Below the pieces are notes generated by a model. That model did no database searches. It saw only the letters and a program-made list of their open reading frames with translations, and was not told where the DNA came from. The translations under genes were made by a program, and so were the position numbers. From Methanolobus sp. (GTDB lineage: Archaea > Halobacteriota > Methanosarcinia > Methanosarcinales > Methanosarcinaceae), in NCBI GenBank assembly GCA_030154025.1, contig JASKKT010000019.1, positions 1 to 43,908 on the forward strand: a DNA stretch of 43,908 nucleotides. Reading direction: 5' to 3'. Each line of letters begins with the position of its first letter. The first letter of the stretch is position 1. Positions 34,721 through 42,818 of this stretch are shown one piece after another.

Positions 34721-35965
34721 TCAAACGCCTGTATTGAACCTCAGGATGGCTACGATGCCGCCGAATGCGTTGAACAGCTGGGAACCTTCATCGAAATCAG
34801 TAGAGATGAATTCCACATTGGTGGCCATCTGGTCTGCAAGTTCGGACAGCTCGTCCACAATATCGGCCCTTTCGATCACTTCAAGTGTGGTACCGCATAC
34901 AGGGCATTGTCCTCCGGCTTCGGCCTGTTCTCCGGGTTTGAAGTCCCTGGTGATCTTGTTCTCGTAATCTCCTGTGGGACAGCGCAGGGTTATCCTTTCG
35001 GCCCTGAGACCCTCTGATATCATCAGCATCTCCACGGCACCGATGCTGAGATTGTGGCGAACCTGGGCCTCACCGTATGCGGCCTTTCCTGAATCCGACA
35101 CCAGCTCTTTCAGGAAACGCTGCATGAGTTTCTTCTCCACCATCAGGTCAAGGTCGGAAAGCCTTTCACTGGCTGCGTTAACAAGCTCCGAGAGGCCTGA
35201 CTCGTCAGTATAGGCGATATCGAACATGCCGAGGACCTTCTTCTGGATCTCGTGGTGGAAGAACTCACCCGCCTCAAACTCCTCTTTTGTGGGGGAGGGG
35301 CCGCCTATGAGCACGCCTTCAAAATCCTTATGGTTCACGGTCAGGAAGACCTCACTGGCAACATCACCGATACGTTTGTAGAACTCATGTATAGCGATAA
35401 GTCTCAGTTGCTGGAACCTGTGGGCACTCTGACCTCCCTTCCTCTGCTTTCCGGGAACTGATGATGTAAGATGCCTGTAAGCCTCTATATGCTTACCCAC
35501 CAGCAGGCCGACCGTGGCCTCTCTCCTGTCAAGCACCAGCAGGCCGTATGTCTTGGCATCCCTAAGCATCTCCTCGAGTGGTTCAAGGTAGAATGAGGAA
35601 TCACAATGGTACCTGTAGGTGATGATAGGCTGGGGCGGCTCGACAATGGTGGTCTCCATATTGGTCTTGTTGGCTCCTATGTCCACAGCACCCGTGAAAA
35701 ATACAATACCGTTCTCCGGAACCTCTATGTACCTGAGCCTTGAGAGCAGGGAGTCCAGAGCACCCTGGACGTTGTCCCTTGTCACCTTTGACTTGATGTT
35801 GGCTGCCTGGCCGTGCTCTGTCCTGAGCTGGGAAGTGATATCAGATATTTGCTTGTTGGGAGGAATATAGAGGGATATCAGCTCAGTACCGCGACCTTTC
35901 TTGGTACGCAGCTCCTCAAGCTTCTTTTTGAATTCATACTTAGAATGAGCAGATTGTTCTGACAT
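34721..35965 (-). CDS. prf1: Peptide chain release factor aRF1
   Basis: The 414-residue factor recognises all three stop codons and releases the peptide. Codon-reading motifs are complete: NIKS at residues 56-59 and Y-x-C-x3-F at 119-125 (YHCDSSF). The catalytic GGQ is at 177-179 (RKGGQSAHR). A zinc-ribbon insert (CPVC) sits near the C-terminus. The motifs are those of an ordinary aRF1, so UAG should still be read as a stop, in competition with pyrrolysyl-tRNA in mtmB. Start ATG at 35965. A dyad lies at the predicted transcription start. Confidence 0.96.
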   Translation of the reverse strand: MSEQSAHSKYEFKKKLEELRTKKGRGTELISLYIPPNKQISDITSQLRTEHGQAANIKSKVTRDNVQGALDSLLSRLRYIEVPENGIVFFTGAVDIGANKTNMETTIVEPPQPIITYRYHCDSSFYLEPLEEMLRDAKTYGLLVLDRREATVGLLVGKHIEAYRHLTSSVPGKQRKGGQSAHRFQQLRLIAIHEFYKRIGDVASEVFLTVNHKDFEGVLIGGPSPTKEEFEAGEFFHHEIQKKVLGMFDIAYTDESGLSELVNAASERLSDLDLMVEKKLMQRFLKELVSDSGKAAYGEAQVRHNLSIGAVEMLMISEGLRAERITLRCPTGDYENKITRDFKPGEQAEAGGQCPVCGTTLEVIERADIVDELSELADQMATNVEFISTDFDEGSQLFNAFGGIVAILRFNTGV

Positions 35966-36025
35966 ATTGGAAATACTCCGAAATTAAAGTGCATTTAAGG
36001 TGTATGCATATCTTCGATTAGATTG

Positions 36026-36057
36026 AGGTGCATATGTACACCTAACTATAAATATAG
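36026..36057 (-). promoter_or_regulatory. prf1 TATA box with downstream dyad
   Basis: The minus-strand TATA-like element CTATATTTATAG covers 36046-36057. Directly downstream, at the expected transcription start, is the imperfect dyad AGGTG 36026-36030 with CACCT 36039-36043. A second GGTG-TATGCATAT-like sequence lies near 35998-36010. Confidence 0.45.
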
Positions 36058-36099
36058 ATTGTGACAGGATATTGTGATATTCAGTATCATAATATCAGT

Positions 36100-37038
36100 T
36101 CACACCAGCTGTGATACCGTACCATCCTTAGACAGCAGCACGACACGGCTTATCTCAACATCGTCGGCTATCCTGTATCCAAGAAGGGTAGCAAGCCTGT
36201 CCGAGAACTCAAGCACTTCATCATGTGAAGGCATAGCTTCCCGGGGAAGTCTCTTCCTTGAAAAACCCAGGTGCATGTAAGCTTTGACCTCGATATAATC
36301 AGGATCAGCTTTCCGTATCAGCTCTGCGTAACCCTCGGGATTGAACATGTTGACATCCTTTATGAGAGTTATGCGTATAACGGTCCTGGTGTCCTTTTCC
36401 TTCAGTATCTCCAGGGAGCGGCCTATACGTTCCCAGAGGTCTGCCGATTTGGGACCACATACCTTCTCGTAGGTCTCCCTGTCGGGTGCATCAAGGCTCA
36501 TGTAAAGCTGGGAAGGATCTATACGCTCCATCATTCCAGGATTGGTCCCGTTACTCACAACGAAAGTGGTAAAACCCTGCTTTTTGAACTCCTCGATGAG
36601 TTCCGGGAGATGGGGGAAAAGAGTAGGTTCTCCTGAGAGCGATATAGCTACATGCCTGGGCTCGTTGCCCTCCAGCCAGCGCTCTTTCGGGGCAGAACCT
36701 CCAAAGCCTGAGATGAGCTTTCTCTGGGACTCAATGCAGGACCCCACTATTTCCACTGGAGAGTCCCATTCCCCGGGAGCTTCCACGTCGATCTCAGTAG
36801 GTCTCCAGCAGTGAAGGCATCTCTGGTTGCACATGAGCGTCGGTGTCATCTGCAGGCACCTGTGGGATTCTATGCCATAGAAAGTGTTCTTGTAGCATGC
36901 ACCCTCATCCTGCATGGACCTGCGAAGCCACAGGCAGGTCTTGACGGCAGAATGCCTGCCTGCAAGGCTGTATCCCTGCTTTCTCAGCAGGCTGTTGAAA
37001 TCTGTGATATCCTCAGTCTTTCCTCTTCTTCTGGACAT
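36100..37038 (-). CDS. taw1: Wyosine synthase Taw1 (TYW1-like radical SAM enzyme)
   Basis: The 312-residue enzyme joins N1-methylguanosine-37 of tRNA-Phe and pyruvate to 4-demethylwyosine. The radical-SAM cluster ligands are C70, C74 and C77 (CNQRCLHC); a second cluster ligand set C35, C48, C61 with 13-residue spacing agrees with archaeal TYW1. ISLSGEPTLFPHL follows. A minus-strand TATA at about 37062-37072 puts transcription start next to the ATG at 37038. With the Trm5-like gene it ties this part of the window to tRNA position 37 modification. Confidence 0.93.
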   Translation of the reverse strand: MSRRRGKTEDITDFNSLLRKQGYSLAGRHSAVKTCLWLRRSMQDEGACYKNTFYGIESHRCLQMTPTLMCNQRCLHCWRPTEIDVEAPGEWDSPVEIVGSCIESQRKLISGFGGSAPKERWLEGNEPRHVAISLSGEPTLFPHLPELIEEFKKQGFTTFVVSNGTNPGMMERIDPSQLYMSLDAPDRETYEKVCGPKSADLWERIGRSLEILKEKDTRTVIRITLIKDVNMFNPEGYAELIRKADPDYIEVKAYMHLGFSRKRLPREAMPSHDEVLEFSDRLATLLGYRIADDVEISRVVLLSKDGTVSQLV

Positions 37039-37175
37039 TTGAGCTGTAGTTGATATTCAGGATATATATAATGTGTGGAAAAGTTCCACCGGAAAGAATA
37101 TGTAACCAGTAAAAAGAAAAAGAGGCAGTACTTTCTAAACAAAAAGTATATCATGTGCCTGGAACTACTTTTGTT

Positions 37176-37940
37176 ATGAGTTTCCTGCGCAAGATATATG
37201 ATGAGTCCCTGGAGAAAAGAAAGGCCAGCAACATCGAGAAGGATGCTGTCGAAACTTACAGCAAAGGGCATGTGTATGTGAAACTAGGCTACTACGAGCA
37301 AGCTATTGATTCTTACATAAAGGCCGAAGAGCTGTGGAATTCTTTAGGTGACCTGCTTTCTGCAAGGGGAATGGACGAGGAAGCCTCAGAAGCATATGTA
37401 CACGCCATCGGAACATGGTTTGACAGGAGTTTTGTACTTTATAGAACAGGCAGATGTGAAGAAGCACTGCAGCTCATCGACAGGACCCTCGAAAGACAAG
37501 CAAACAATCCGGAGATATTCTGCAGTAAAGCGCTGATCCTTTTTGAGAAAGGGGATTATGAAAGTGCGCTTAGGTGCCTTGATGATGCCCTGAACCTGGA
37601 TGCAGCGAATCCCGGTGCCTGGTGCTACAAGGGGAATACCTTGTGCAAAATGGGCAGGTACGATGAGGCACTGGAAGCTTATGACAGGTCCATACAACTA
37701 TCAAATCCCCTGGAGTTCAGGTTCCCTCGATTTGCATGGGTCTCAAGAAGCCCTTCATCGCAGATCAAATCAGATTCTGCACAGGCCTTGTATTGCAAAG
37801 GTGCAGCTCTTTTTGAACTTGAGAAGTATGAAGAAGCACGTGAAGCTCTTGGAAATTCACTGCAGATAGAGCCAGACTTTGAGGAAGCAAAGGAGCTCTG
37901 GTCACTTTGCTCGAAAAAAGCAGGAACAGGACATCGTTGA
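37176..37940 (+). CDS. TPR-repeat protein
   Basis: The 254-residue product consists almost entirely of tetratricopeptide repeats: units are visible at about 30-60 (GHVYVKLGYYEQAIDSYIKA), 95-125, 127-160 (EKGDYESALRCLDDALNLD), 161-190 (CKMGRYDEALEAYDRSIQL) and 208-240 (FELEKYEEAREALGNSLQI). Such proteins serve as scaffolds for protein-protein contacts; the partner is unknown. No signal peptide. I choose the ATG at 37176: a TATA box (AAGTATATC) lies about 25 bases ahead, so the mRNA is probably leaderless. Confidence 0.85.
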   Translation: MSFLRKIYDESLEKRKASNIEKDAVETYSKGHVYVKLGYYEQAIDSYIKAEELWNSLGDLLSARGMDEEASEAYVHAIGTWFDRSFVLYRTGRCEEALQLIDRTLERQANNPEIFCSKALILFEKGDYESALRCLDDALNLDAANPGAWCYKGNTLCKMGRYDEALEAYDRSIQLSNPLEFRFPRFAWVSRSPSSQIKSDSAQALYCKGAALFELEKYEEAREALGNSLQIEPDFEEAKELWSLCSKKAGTGHR

Positions 37941-37992
37941 ACGGATATGGAACGGAGGAACTGTTAAAGGTTAATGCTAAAAGGTAATTAAA

Positions 37993-38030
37993 GGACAATA
38001 AAAGATGGTGATGGGCCACCTTTATTGTCC
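37993..38030. terminator. Hairpin between TPR gene and mtbA
   Basis: GGACAATAAA at 37993-38002 is the perfect complement of TTTATTGTCC at 38021-38030; an inner GGTG/CACC pair extends the stem. The forward strand continues AGTTCTTTTCTC and the reverse TTTAATTACC. It probably ends both convergent transcripts. Confidence 0.75.
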
Positions 38031-38054
38031 AGTTCTTTTCTCTCGTGTGATTAA

Positions 38055-39074
38055 TCAGTATTTGTGGCTCTTTGCCATCTCTACCATTGCCGTGAGGTTC
38101 TCGGTAGGTGTCTTGCTGACAATACCGCATCCAGGTGCAAGGAGGGCCACACCTGCATCCAGCACTTTCTGTGATGCTTCCTTCACAACTTCAGGTGTCT
38201 GGTTCCAGAGCACGTTCACGGGGTCGAGGTTGCCTACAATAACCGCCTTGTCCACCTTGCTCACTGCAGTTGCAACATCCACGTTCTGGTCAACACTGAT
38301 GGCGTCCACACCGGAAGATTCCATAAGTGCCAGGCCGTTTGTGGTATCACCGCAGATGTGCAGTACAGTGGCTACATTGAGCTCACGCATTGCATCGACT
38401 ATCTTCTTGTGGTATGGCACTACGAACTTCTCGTAAAACTCCGCACCTATTAGCTGGGCGCTGGCTGTGGGGTCGATGATGACCATGGTGTCGGCACCGT
38501 TCTCGACCATCCTCTTTGCGTATGCGATGTTGAAGTCGGTGGTGAACTCCATGAGAGCCAGGCCAAAGGCCTCGTCAGTGAAGATGGTCATGAACCAGTC
38601 GTCGCCGTTCATGTGCTGGGCAAGGGAGAAAGGACCTATCATGCTGCCCATGATCGGCAGTTCCTTGCCGTACTTGTCTGTCAGTATCTTTATAGCATCG
38701 CACACGACATTGATCCTTCCCTGGCTCAGGTCGTATCCCTTCAGCTTCTCGATGTCTGCGGTGTCCTTTACCACATGGCCGACGACAGAGGGTTGCTGCT
38801 CCCTGGTTCCTGGCTTGATCTTGCAGCCGAAGAACTCTGCTTCAGCAGTGATATCAAAAGGAACGCGCACTGCCTCAAAGCCAACCACAGTGTGGCCAGC
38901 CTCGGCAAGTGCTGCCATTTTCTGCGCATCCTCGTTGGCCTCGGGCCAGAATGCGCCAGAGGCTTCCATCTGCTCTACCGTACCTGTCTGGGTAACAGAT
39001 ATAGCAGGCATCCTGTCAACGGGCTGGCCCCTAAGGGCACGGGCAAGTCTCTCTTTGGGGATATATTCAACCAT
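38055..39074 (-). CDS. mtbA: Methylcobamide:CoM methyltransferase MtbA
   Basis: The 339-residue UroD-fold zinc enzyme moves the methyl group from a methylated corrinoid protein (MtmC, MtbC, MttC) to coenzyme M. It matches methylamine-specific MtbA more closely than methanol-specific MtaA: same length as recalled for M. barkeri MtbA, and shared segments such as [17 protein letters not shown] and [19 protein letters not shown]. Zinc ligands are in HICGDT (His-x-Cys) and APGCGI. Start ATG at 39074 behind GGAGTTAAATC; TATA (AAAAATATATACC on the coding strand) near 39127-39143. Confidence 0.94.
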   Translation of the reverse strand: MVEYIPKERLARALRGQPVDRMPAISVTQTGTVEQMEASGAFWPEANEDAQKMAALAEAGHTVVGFEAVRVPFDITAEAEFFGCKIKPGTREQQPSVVGHVVKDTADIEKLKGYDLSQGRINVVCDAIKILTDKYGKELPIMGSMIGPFSLAQHMNGDDWFMTIFTDEAFGLALMEFTTDFNIAYAKRMVENGADTMVIIDPTASAQLIGAEFYEKFVVPYHKKIVDAMRELNVATVLHICGDTTNGLALMESSGVDAISVDQNVDVATAVSKVDKAVIVGNLDPVNVLWNQTPEVVKEASQKVLDAGVALLAPGCGIVSKTPTENLTAMVEMAKSHKY

Positions 39075-39777
39075 GATTTAACTCCATTAGCAAAATCGTT
39101 ATTGTACAGAGACAAATGCAAGTTACTATGGTATATATTTTTCGCATAAGCGCCTGAAAAGCTTAAATAAGAGAAGATAAAAGTCTGCAAGCAAAAATAA
39201 TAAATACCAATAAATGGACCGGGGCCAGAGATAATCGAAAACATGGATGCTGAAGAAAATATGCCTTTCCTAGATATCGATATTTCAGAAAAGGACAGGA
39301 AATACTGAATAAATAAAATTAATTAACTGTAAATGAAAAATAAGGATTGCTATAATTCATTTAATAAGTTATAGAACTAAAGGGTAATAGAAAAGTATAT
39401 ATGACAGAGATTACTCCCCGCTGGATGCAAAAGGGAAAAATGGAGATAGTAAATTCTTTCCTCTCTAAAGTATGAAAAAAGATCATGATTGAGATGATAT
39501 GAAGAACAACCTTATTGTGAATATTACTGCCGAAAAAACACCTTATATAGGTGCTATATATACTTTATGATAACATATGATGGATCAAACAAAGCTGTGA
39601 ATAAAAACGATATCTGCAACAAAAATAAATTTAATGAGCAGCGAAGATACCAATGAGATTCTAGATAAAGTATATATAATCCAACTTTAACAGGGATAAT
39701 ATAGAAAGCAACAATAAGTGAAAAGAAAAGTCCTGATCAAAGGAGGCCGAGATTCTTTTCCATTACCGGGTGTCAAG
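39075..39777. other. Long AT-rich intergenic region with tandem TATA boxes
   Basis: The region separates divergent mtbA and the MtmB homologue. It has the mtbA promoter (39127-39143), several forward TATA-like elements (CTATATATAC near 39553-39563, AAAGTATATATAATC near 39667-39681), and a dyad CACCT 39539-39543 / AGGTG 39549-39553. Two short frames, 39243-39308 (21 codons, MDAEENMPFLDIDI) and 39401-39475 (24 codons, MTEITPRWMQKGKM), have no family resemblance I can name. The forward gene probably has a leader of about 70-80 bases from the 39667 box. Confidence 0.5.
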
Positions 39778-41151
39778 ATGCAAAACATGTACAAATACCT
39801 CAAAAGCGCAATTGAGGGAGTAAGCAGAACAGAAAAGCAGCACGATCTGGCGGTCTTCAAAACATCTGAAGAGCTCGCCGTGAAGTACGGGATTAAGTAC
39901 GACGGCAAGAGTTTCGTGCCTGATGACCTGGAACTTGCGGATGCAACATTTGAAGCAGGCATCGAGCTTTTGCATACAGTCGGAGTGTACTGTAAAAGTA
40001 CTGGAAAGGTCATCCAGATAGATGAAGAGGATATACTGAAATCCCTTAACATTACAAACCCTCTGGAGATAGGCAGACTGAAAGAGAAAGTGACAGTGCC
40101 TCACAGGTATCCCATGGCATCCATTCCTCCAGTCATCATAGGAGGACCCATGGGAGGAAGTGTTTCCGAGGAAAATTTCCTCTACGTTAACCTGAGCGCA
40201 GTACTTGAGAATGTTGTACAGGGCATCTATAGCGGTGCAATGAAACAGTTCTGCGGCGAGTACATAAGGCCAAAAAGTCCCCTGGAGCTGCTGGCGGTCC
40301 TTAAGGCTGCAAGGAATGAGAGGCTTGCCACAAAAATAGGAGGGCGTGAAGGACTTGCACTGATGGGGCCGAGCACACCCACGATCCCTACATCATACCT
40401 TCTGGTATCCTCTGAAGAGCTTTACTCCTGCGCAGATCCCCAGGAAGTCTACATGGACGACCTGAAGACTGACTACGAGACCCTGTCCAAGTGTATCTTC
40501 CACCAGGAACACGGCAACCACTACATATCCGGCCAGGTACCGGTCTTTGGCGGTCCCTGCATAGGCTCGGCCGAGGGGCTCGCAATAATTGATGTGGCTG
40601 AAACCCTGCAGTCAAAAGTGCTGGCGCACTCGAGCATACACGGCTCAGGGGCGGTGCACGCCGAGACAGGCTCATCCTCTGCAAAGGAGATACTCTGGGC
40701 ATCCAACCTTGCCTCGCTTGCCATATCCCGTAACATGAACTATTACACTGCAAGATATTACTGGAATGCTGCCGGCATCTGCACCGAGATGATGTTCTAC
40801 GAGACAGCAGCCCAGGCGATAGGTGATACCGTGTGCGGCAGGGACATATTAATGGGACCCGTAGGGGCACGCGGCGGAGTACCTGACCATTCATCCGGAC
40901 TGGAATCCAGGTTCATGGGAGAGATAGCACAGATGGCAACCCACCTGTCCCTTTCCGAGGCAAACCGCCTTGTGGCAAAAATATATTCAAGATATGAGGA
41001 TAAACTGACTAACCCTCCTGCCGGCAAGACCTTCGATAAGTGCTACAGGATCAAGTCGGAATACGATTTCGAACCTACGGAGGAGTACAACACCCTCTAC
41101 AGGAAAGTGTCCTATGAGATACTGGGGCATTTCCCGGGGGAGCCTGTCTAA
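39778..41151 (+). CDS. MtmB-family methyltransferase homologue lacking pyrrolysine
   Basis: The 457-residue product is a full-length homologue of monomethylamine:corrinoid methyltransferase (MtmB, 458 residues in M. barkeri as I recall). It aligns gaplessly with the window's mtmB from IIGGPMGG through RPKSPLELLA to GREGLALMGPSTP; the UAG position of mtmB is ATG (Met196, bases 40363-40365). Glu259 of M. barkeri MtmB (DEQMP) corresponds to Gly here (ISGQVP) and Gln333 to Tyr or Arg (RYYWN). AGICTEM and PAGKTFDKCY are conserved. I choose the ATG at 39778, with GGGTGTCAAG ahead; the frame opens to a GTG at 39718. No corrinoid protein is adjacent. Confidence 0.85.
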   Translation: MQNMYKYLKSAIEGVSRTEKQHDLAVFKTSEELAVKYGIKYDGKSFVPDDLELADATFEAGIELLHTVGVYCKSTGKVIQIDEEDILKSLNITNPLEIGRLKEKVTVPHRYPMASIPPVIIGGPMGGSVSEENFLYVNLSAVLENVVQGIYSGAMKQFCGEYIRPKSPLELLAVLKAARNERLATKIGGREGLALMGPSTPTIPTSYLLVSSEELYSCADPQEVYMDDLKTDYETLSKCIFHQEHGNHYISGQVPVFGGPCIGSAEGLAIIDVAETLQSKVLAHSSIHGSGAVHAETGSSSAKEILWASNLASLAISRNMNYYTARYYWNAAGICTEMMFYETAAQAIGDTVCGRDILMGPVGARGGVPDHSSGLESRFMGEIAQMATHLSLSEANRLVAKIYSRYEDKLTNPPAGKTFDKCYRIKSEYDFEPTEEYNTLYRKVSYEILGHFPGEPV

Positions 41152-41160
41152 GCTGGAAAT

Positions 41161-41847
41161 CTACCGTTTTCTAAGATTCTTAGGATGACCAACCCCTACG
41201 ACCATCAGTTTTGTTTCCACGGGGTCATATTTCCAGTCCCCGGGAGAGAAGGTCCTTTGAGTTACCCTGATCTCCAGGCTCTCTTTGCTTACCCCACAAT
41301 CACCCATATACTCCAGGATTATCTTTCGCCCAAGCTCCTTTGAGTAACTGGCTGCTTCATTATATGCTCGGAACTCTTCCCTGCCAAGGGGAGAAAAGAC
41401 ATAGAAGCCAGCCTCTGGTTCCGATACCGACATCATCCTGATGATGAACTCTATTCTCTTGATACCCTTACCAAAGAGTGCGCCTGCAGCATTTCCCACT
41501 TCAGCGTGTTCCGGGACGATGATATCAGCATCAATGACCTTGCCGAGTTCCTCACTGAGAACCTTCACGGGACCCCCCAGTAACACAACCGGGATATCGA
41601 CCCTGAATCTTGCAGGGAACTGGCCACCCACTATTTTCTCGATCCCTGATCTCTCGACCCCTGGCAGCAGGAATGAAATCAGGTTAAATGCCATGTTCCG
41701 GGCAACCATATTCTTGACCCTGGAACTGAATTCATACTTATCCATCTTGTTCATGCGTCCGAGTTTCTCTGCTCCGAGAACAGATGCTTCGACATTCCAC
41801 TGGGCATATTCACCAAGAACATGAATCGCATATTGAGGAACTCCTTT
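41161..41847 (-). pseudogene. C-terminal remnant of a hydantoinase/oxoprolinase-family gene
   Basis: About 229 codons read as the C-terminal part of an HyuA-like hydantoinase/oxoprolinase: LGEYAQWNVEASVLGAEKLG, then IPVVLLGGPVKVLSE and IVPEHAEVGNAAGAL, the family's closing ATPase-fold motif. Complete members are about 550-700 residues. The frame ends upstream at an in-frame TGA (41848-41850) with only AT-rich DNA beyond, and no start codon precedes the conserved block; the first ATG (41754) would remove part of it. I call it a truncated pseudogene; a short expressed protein from 41754 (197 residues) cannot be excluded. It ends in TAG and converges on the MtmB homologue, 9 bases apart. Confidence 0.7.
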
Positions 41848-41986
41848 TCAGATAGTGATAGAATAGATAGCATATACAGATATCTGCTCTCCGTACAGAT
41901 CATAACTGGAAAGACTAAATATGATCCTGTTCGTCATCAATTGTAGGAAAAACTCCCTGCACAAAGAACCGAGGGTAGGTAAGAGA

Positions 41987-42700
41987 ATGGCTCATGCTGA
42001 GAAGAAAAGACCTGCTGCGTCTGTAAAGAATTCCATTGGTATGCAATTTATGCTCATTCCTCCCTGTGAACCCCGGACGGATCAAAATGAATATACCGAT
42101 GAAGGAACTGCCTGTGAGATAGCTGTCTCAAAGTCATTCTACCTTGGGAAATACCCGGTGACCCAGATGGAGTGGAAAGAGGTGATGGGCAGTGATCCGT
42201 CTTGTTTTGAAGGAGATGACAGGCCCGTAGAGTGTGTTTCGTGGAAGGATGTACTGGACTTCATAAGGAAACTGAACGAAAATGAAGGGACAGGTAAGTA
42301 CCGTCTTCCAACTGAAGATGAGTGGGAATATGCCTGCAGGGCAGGCACGACCACGAGATACTCCTTTGGCGATGCTGATTCAGAATTAGGTGAATATGCC
42401 TGGTATTATCGCAATTCCGGACATGGGACCCACCCGGTAGGCCAGAAGAAACCGAATCCATGGGGACTGTATGATATGCACGGCAATGTATGGGAATGGT
42501 GTTATTACAGGTATCATGAAATATATGAAGACAGTCTTGCTGATGCCAGCTCCTGGGTAGTCGGCAGTGTCCCCGGCCCTGTCCTGCGGGGTGGCAGCTG
42601 GGTTAACTATCCTAAAAAGTGCCGATCATCCTATAGCATCGGTTTCCATCCGAACTACGGTCACTATTCCCTCGGTTTTCGTCTTGTCAGGTCGGTGTAA
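41987..42700 (+). CDS. Formylglycine-generating-enzyme-like (SUMF1) domain protein
   Basis: The 237-residue protein is a SUMF1/FGE-sulfatase fold: NSIGMQFMLIPP, YLGKYPVTQMEWKEVMG, RPVECVSWKDVLDFI, YRLPTEDEWEYACRAGT, NPWGLYDMHGNVWEW and VLRGGSWVNYPKKCRSS to GFRLVRSV. True formylglycine-generating enzymes use two close cysteines near the C-terminus; only one Cys (KKC) is seen there, so a standard FGE activity is unlikely. Most archaeal members are uncharacterised. I start at the ATG at 41987 after GAGGGTAGGTAAGAGA; the frame is open from 41921. It lies between the hydantoinase remnant and mtmB. Confidence 0.82.
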   Translation: MAHAEKKRPAASVKNSIGMQFMLIPPCEPRTDQNEYTDEGTACEIAVSKSFYLGKYPVTQMEWKEVMGSDPSCFEGDDRPVECVSWKDVLDFIRKLNENEGTGKYRLPTEDEWEYACRAGTTTRYSFGDADSELGEYAWYYRNSGHGTHPVGQKKPNPWGLYDMHGNVWEWCYYRYHEIYEDSLADASSWVVGSVPGPVLRGGSWVNYPKKCRSSYSIGFHPNYGHYSLGFRLVRSV

Positions 42701-42738
42701 GGCCAGTGTTAGTGATGAGAACGTTAGTAGTCCATTTT

Positions 42739-42774
42739 AAAAAAAAGGGTCGCCAGCGGTGATTAGTCGCTGGC
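42739..42774 (-). terminator. mtmB terminator
   Basis: GCCAGCG at 42752-42758 pairs with CGCTGGC at 42768-42774. On the minus strand the stem is followed by GACCC and eight T (bases 42739-42746). It lies 45 bases after the mtmB stop, as a standard hairpin-plus-U-run terminator. Confidence 0.75.
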
Positions 42775-42784
42775 TGCTAGGGAA

Positions 42785-42804
42785 GTGATAAAATAGTTTA
42801 TCAC
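42785..42804 (-). other. Second 3'-UTR hairpin of mtmB
   Basis: GTGATAAA at 42785-42792 pairs perfectly with TTTATCAC at 42797-42804 around ATAG. It lies 14 bases past the mtmB stop and before the terminator, so it would be in the mRNA tail and could stabilise it. Confidence 0.55.
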
Positions 42805-42818
42805 AGGGATTTCTTGTC

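Noticed and set aside
39243-39475. Two frames of 21 and 24 codons before the MtmB homologue as genes
   Set aside because: No convincing Shine-Dalgarno or family resemblance; recorded only as part of the intergenic description.
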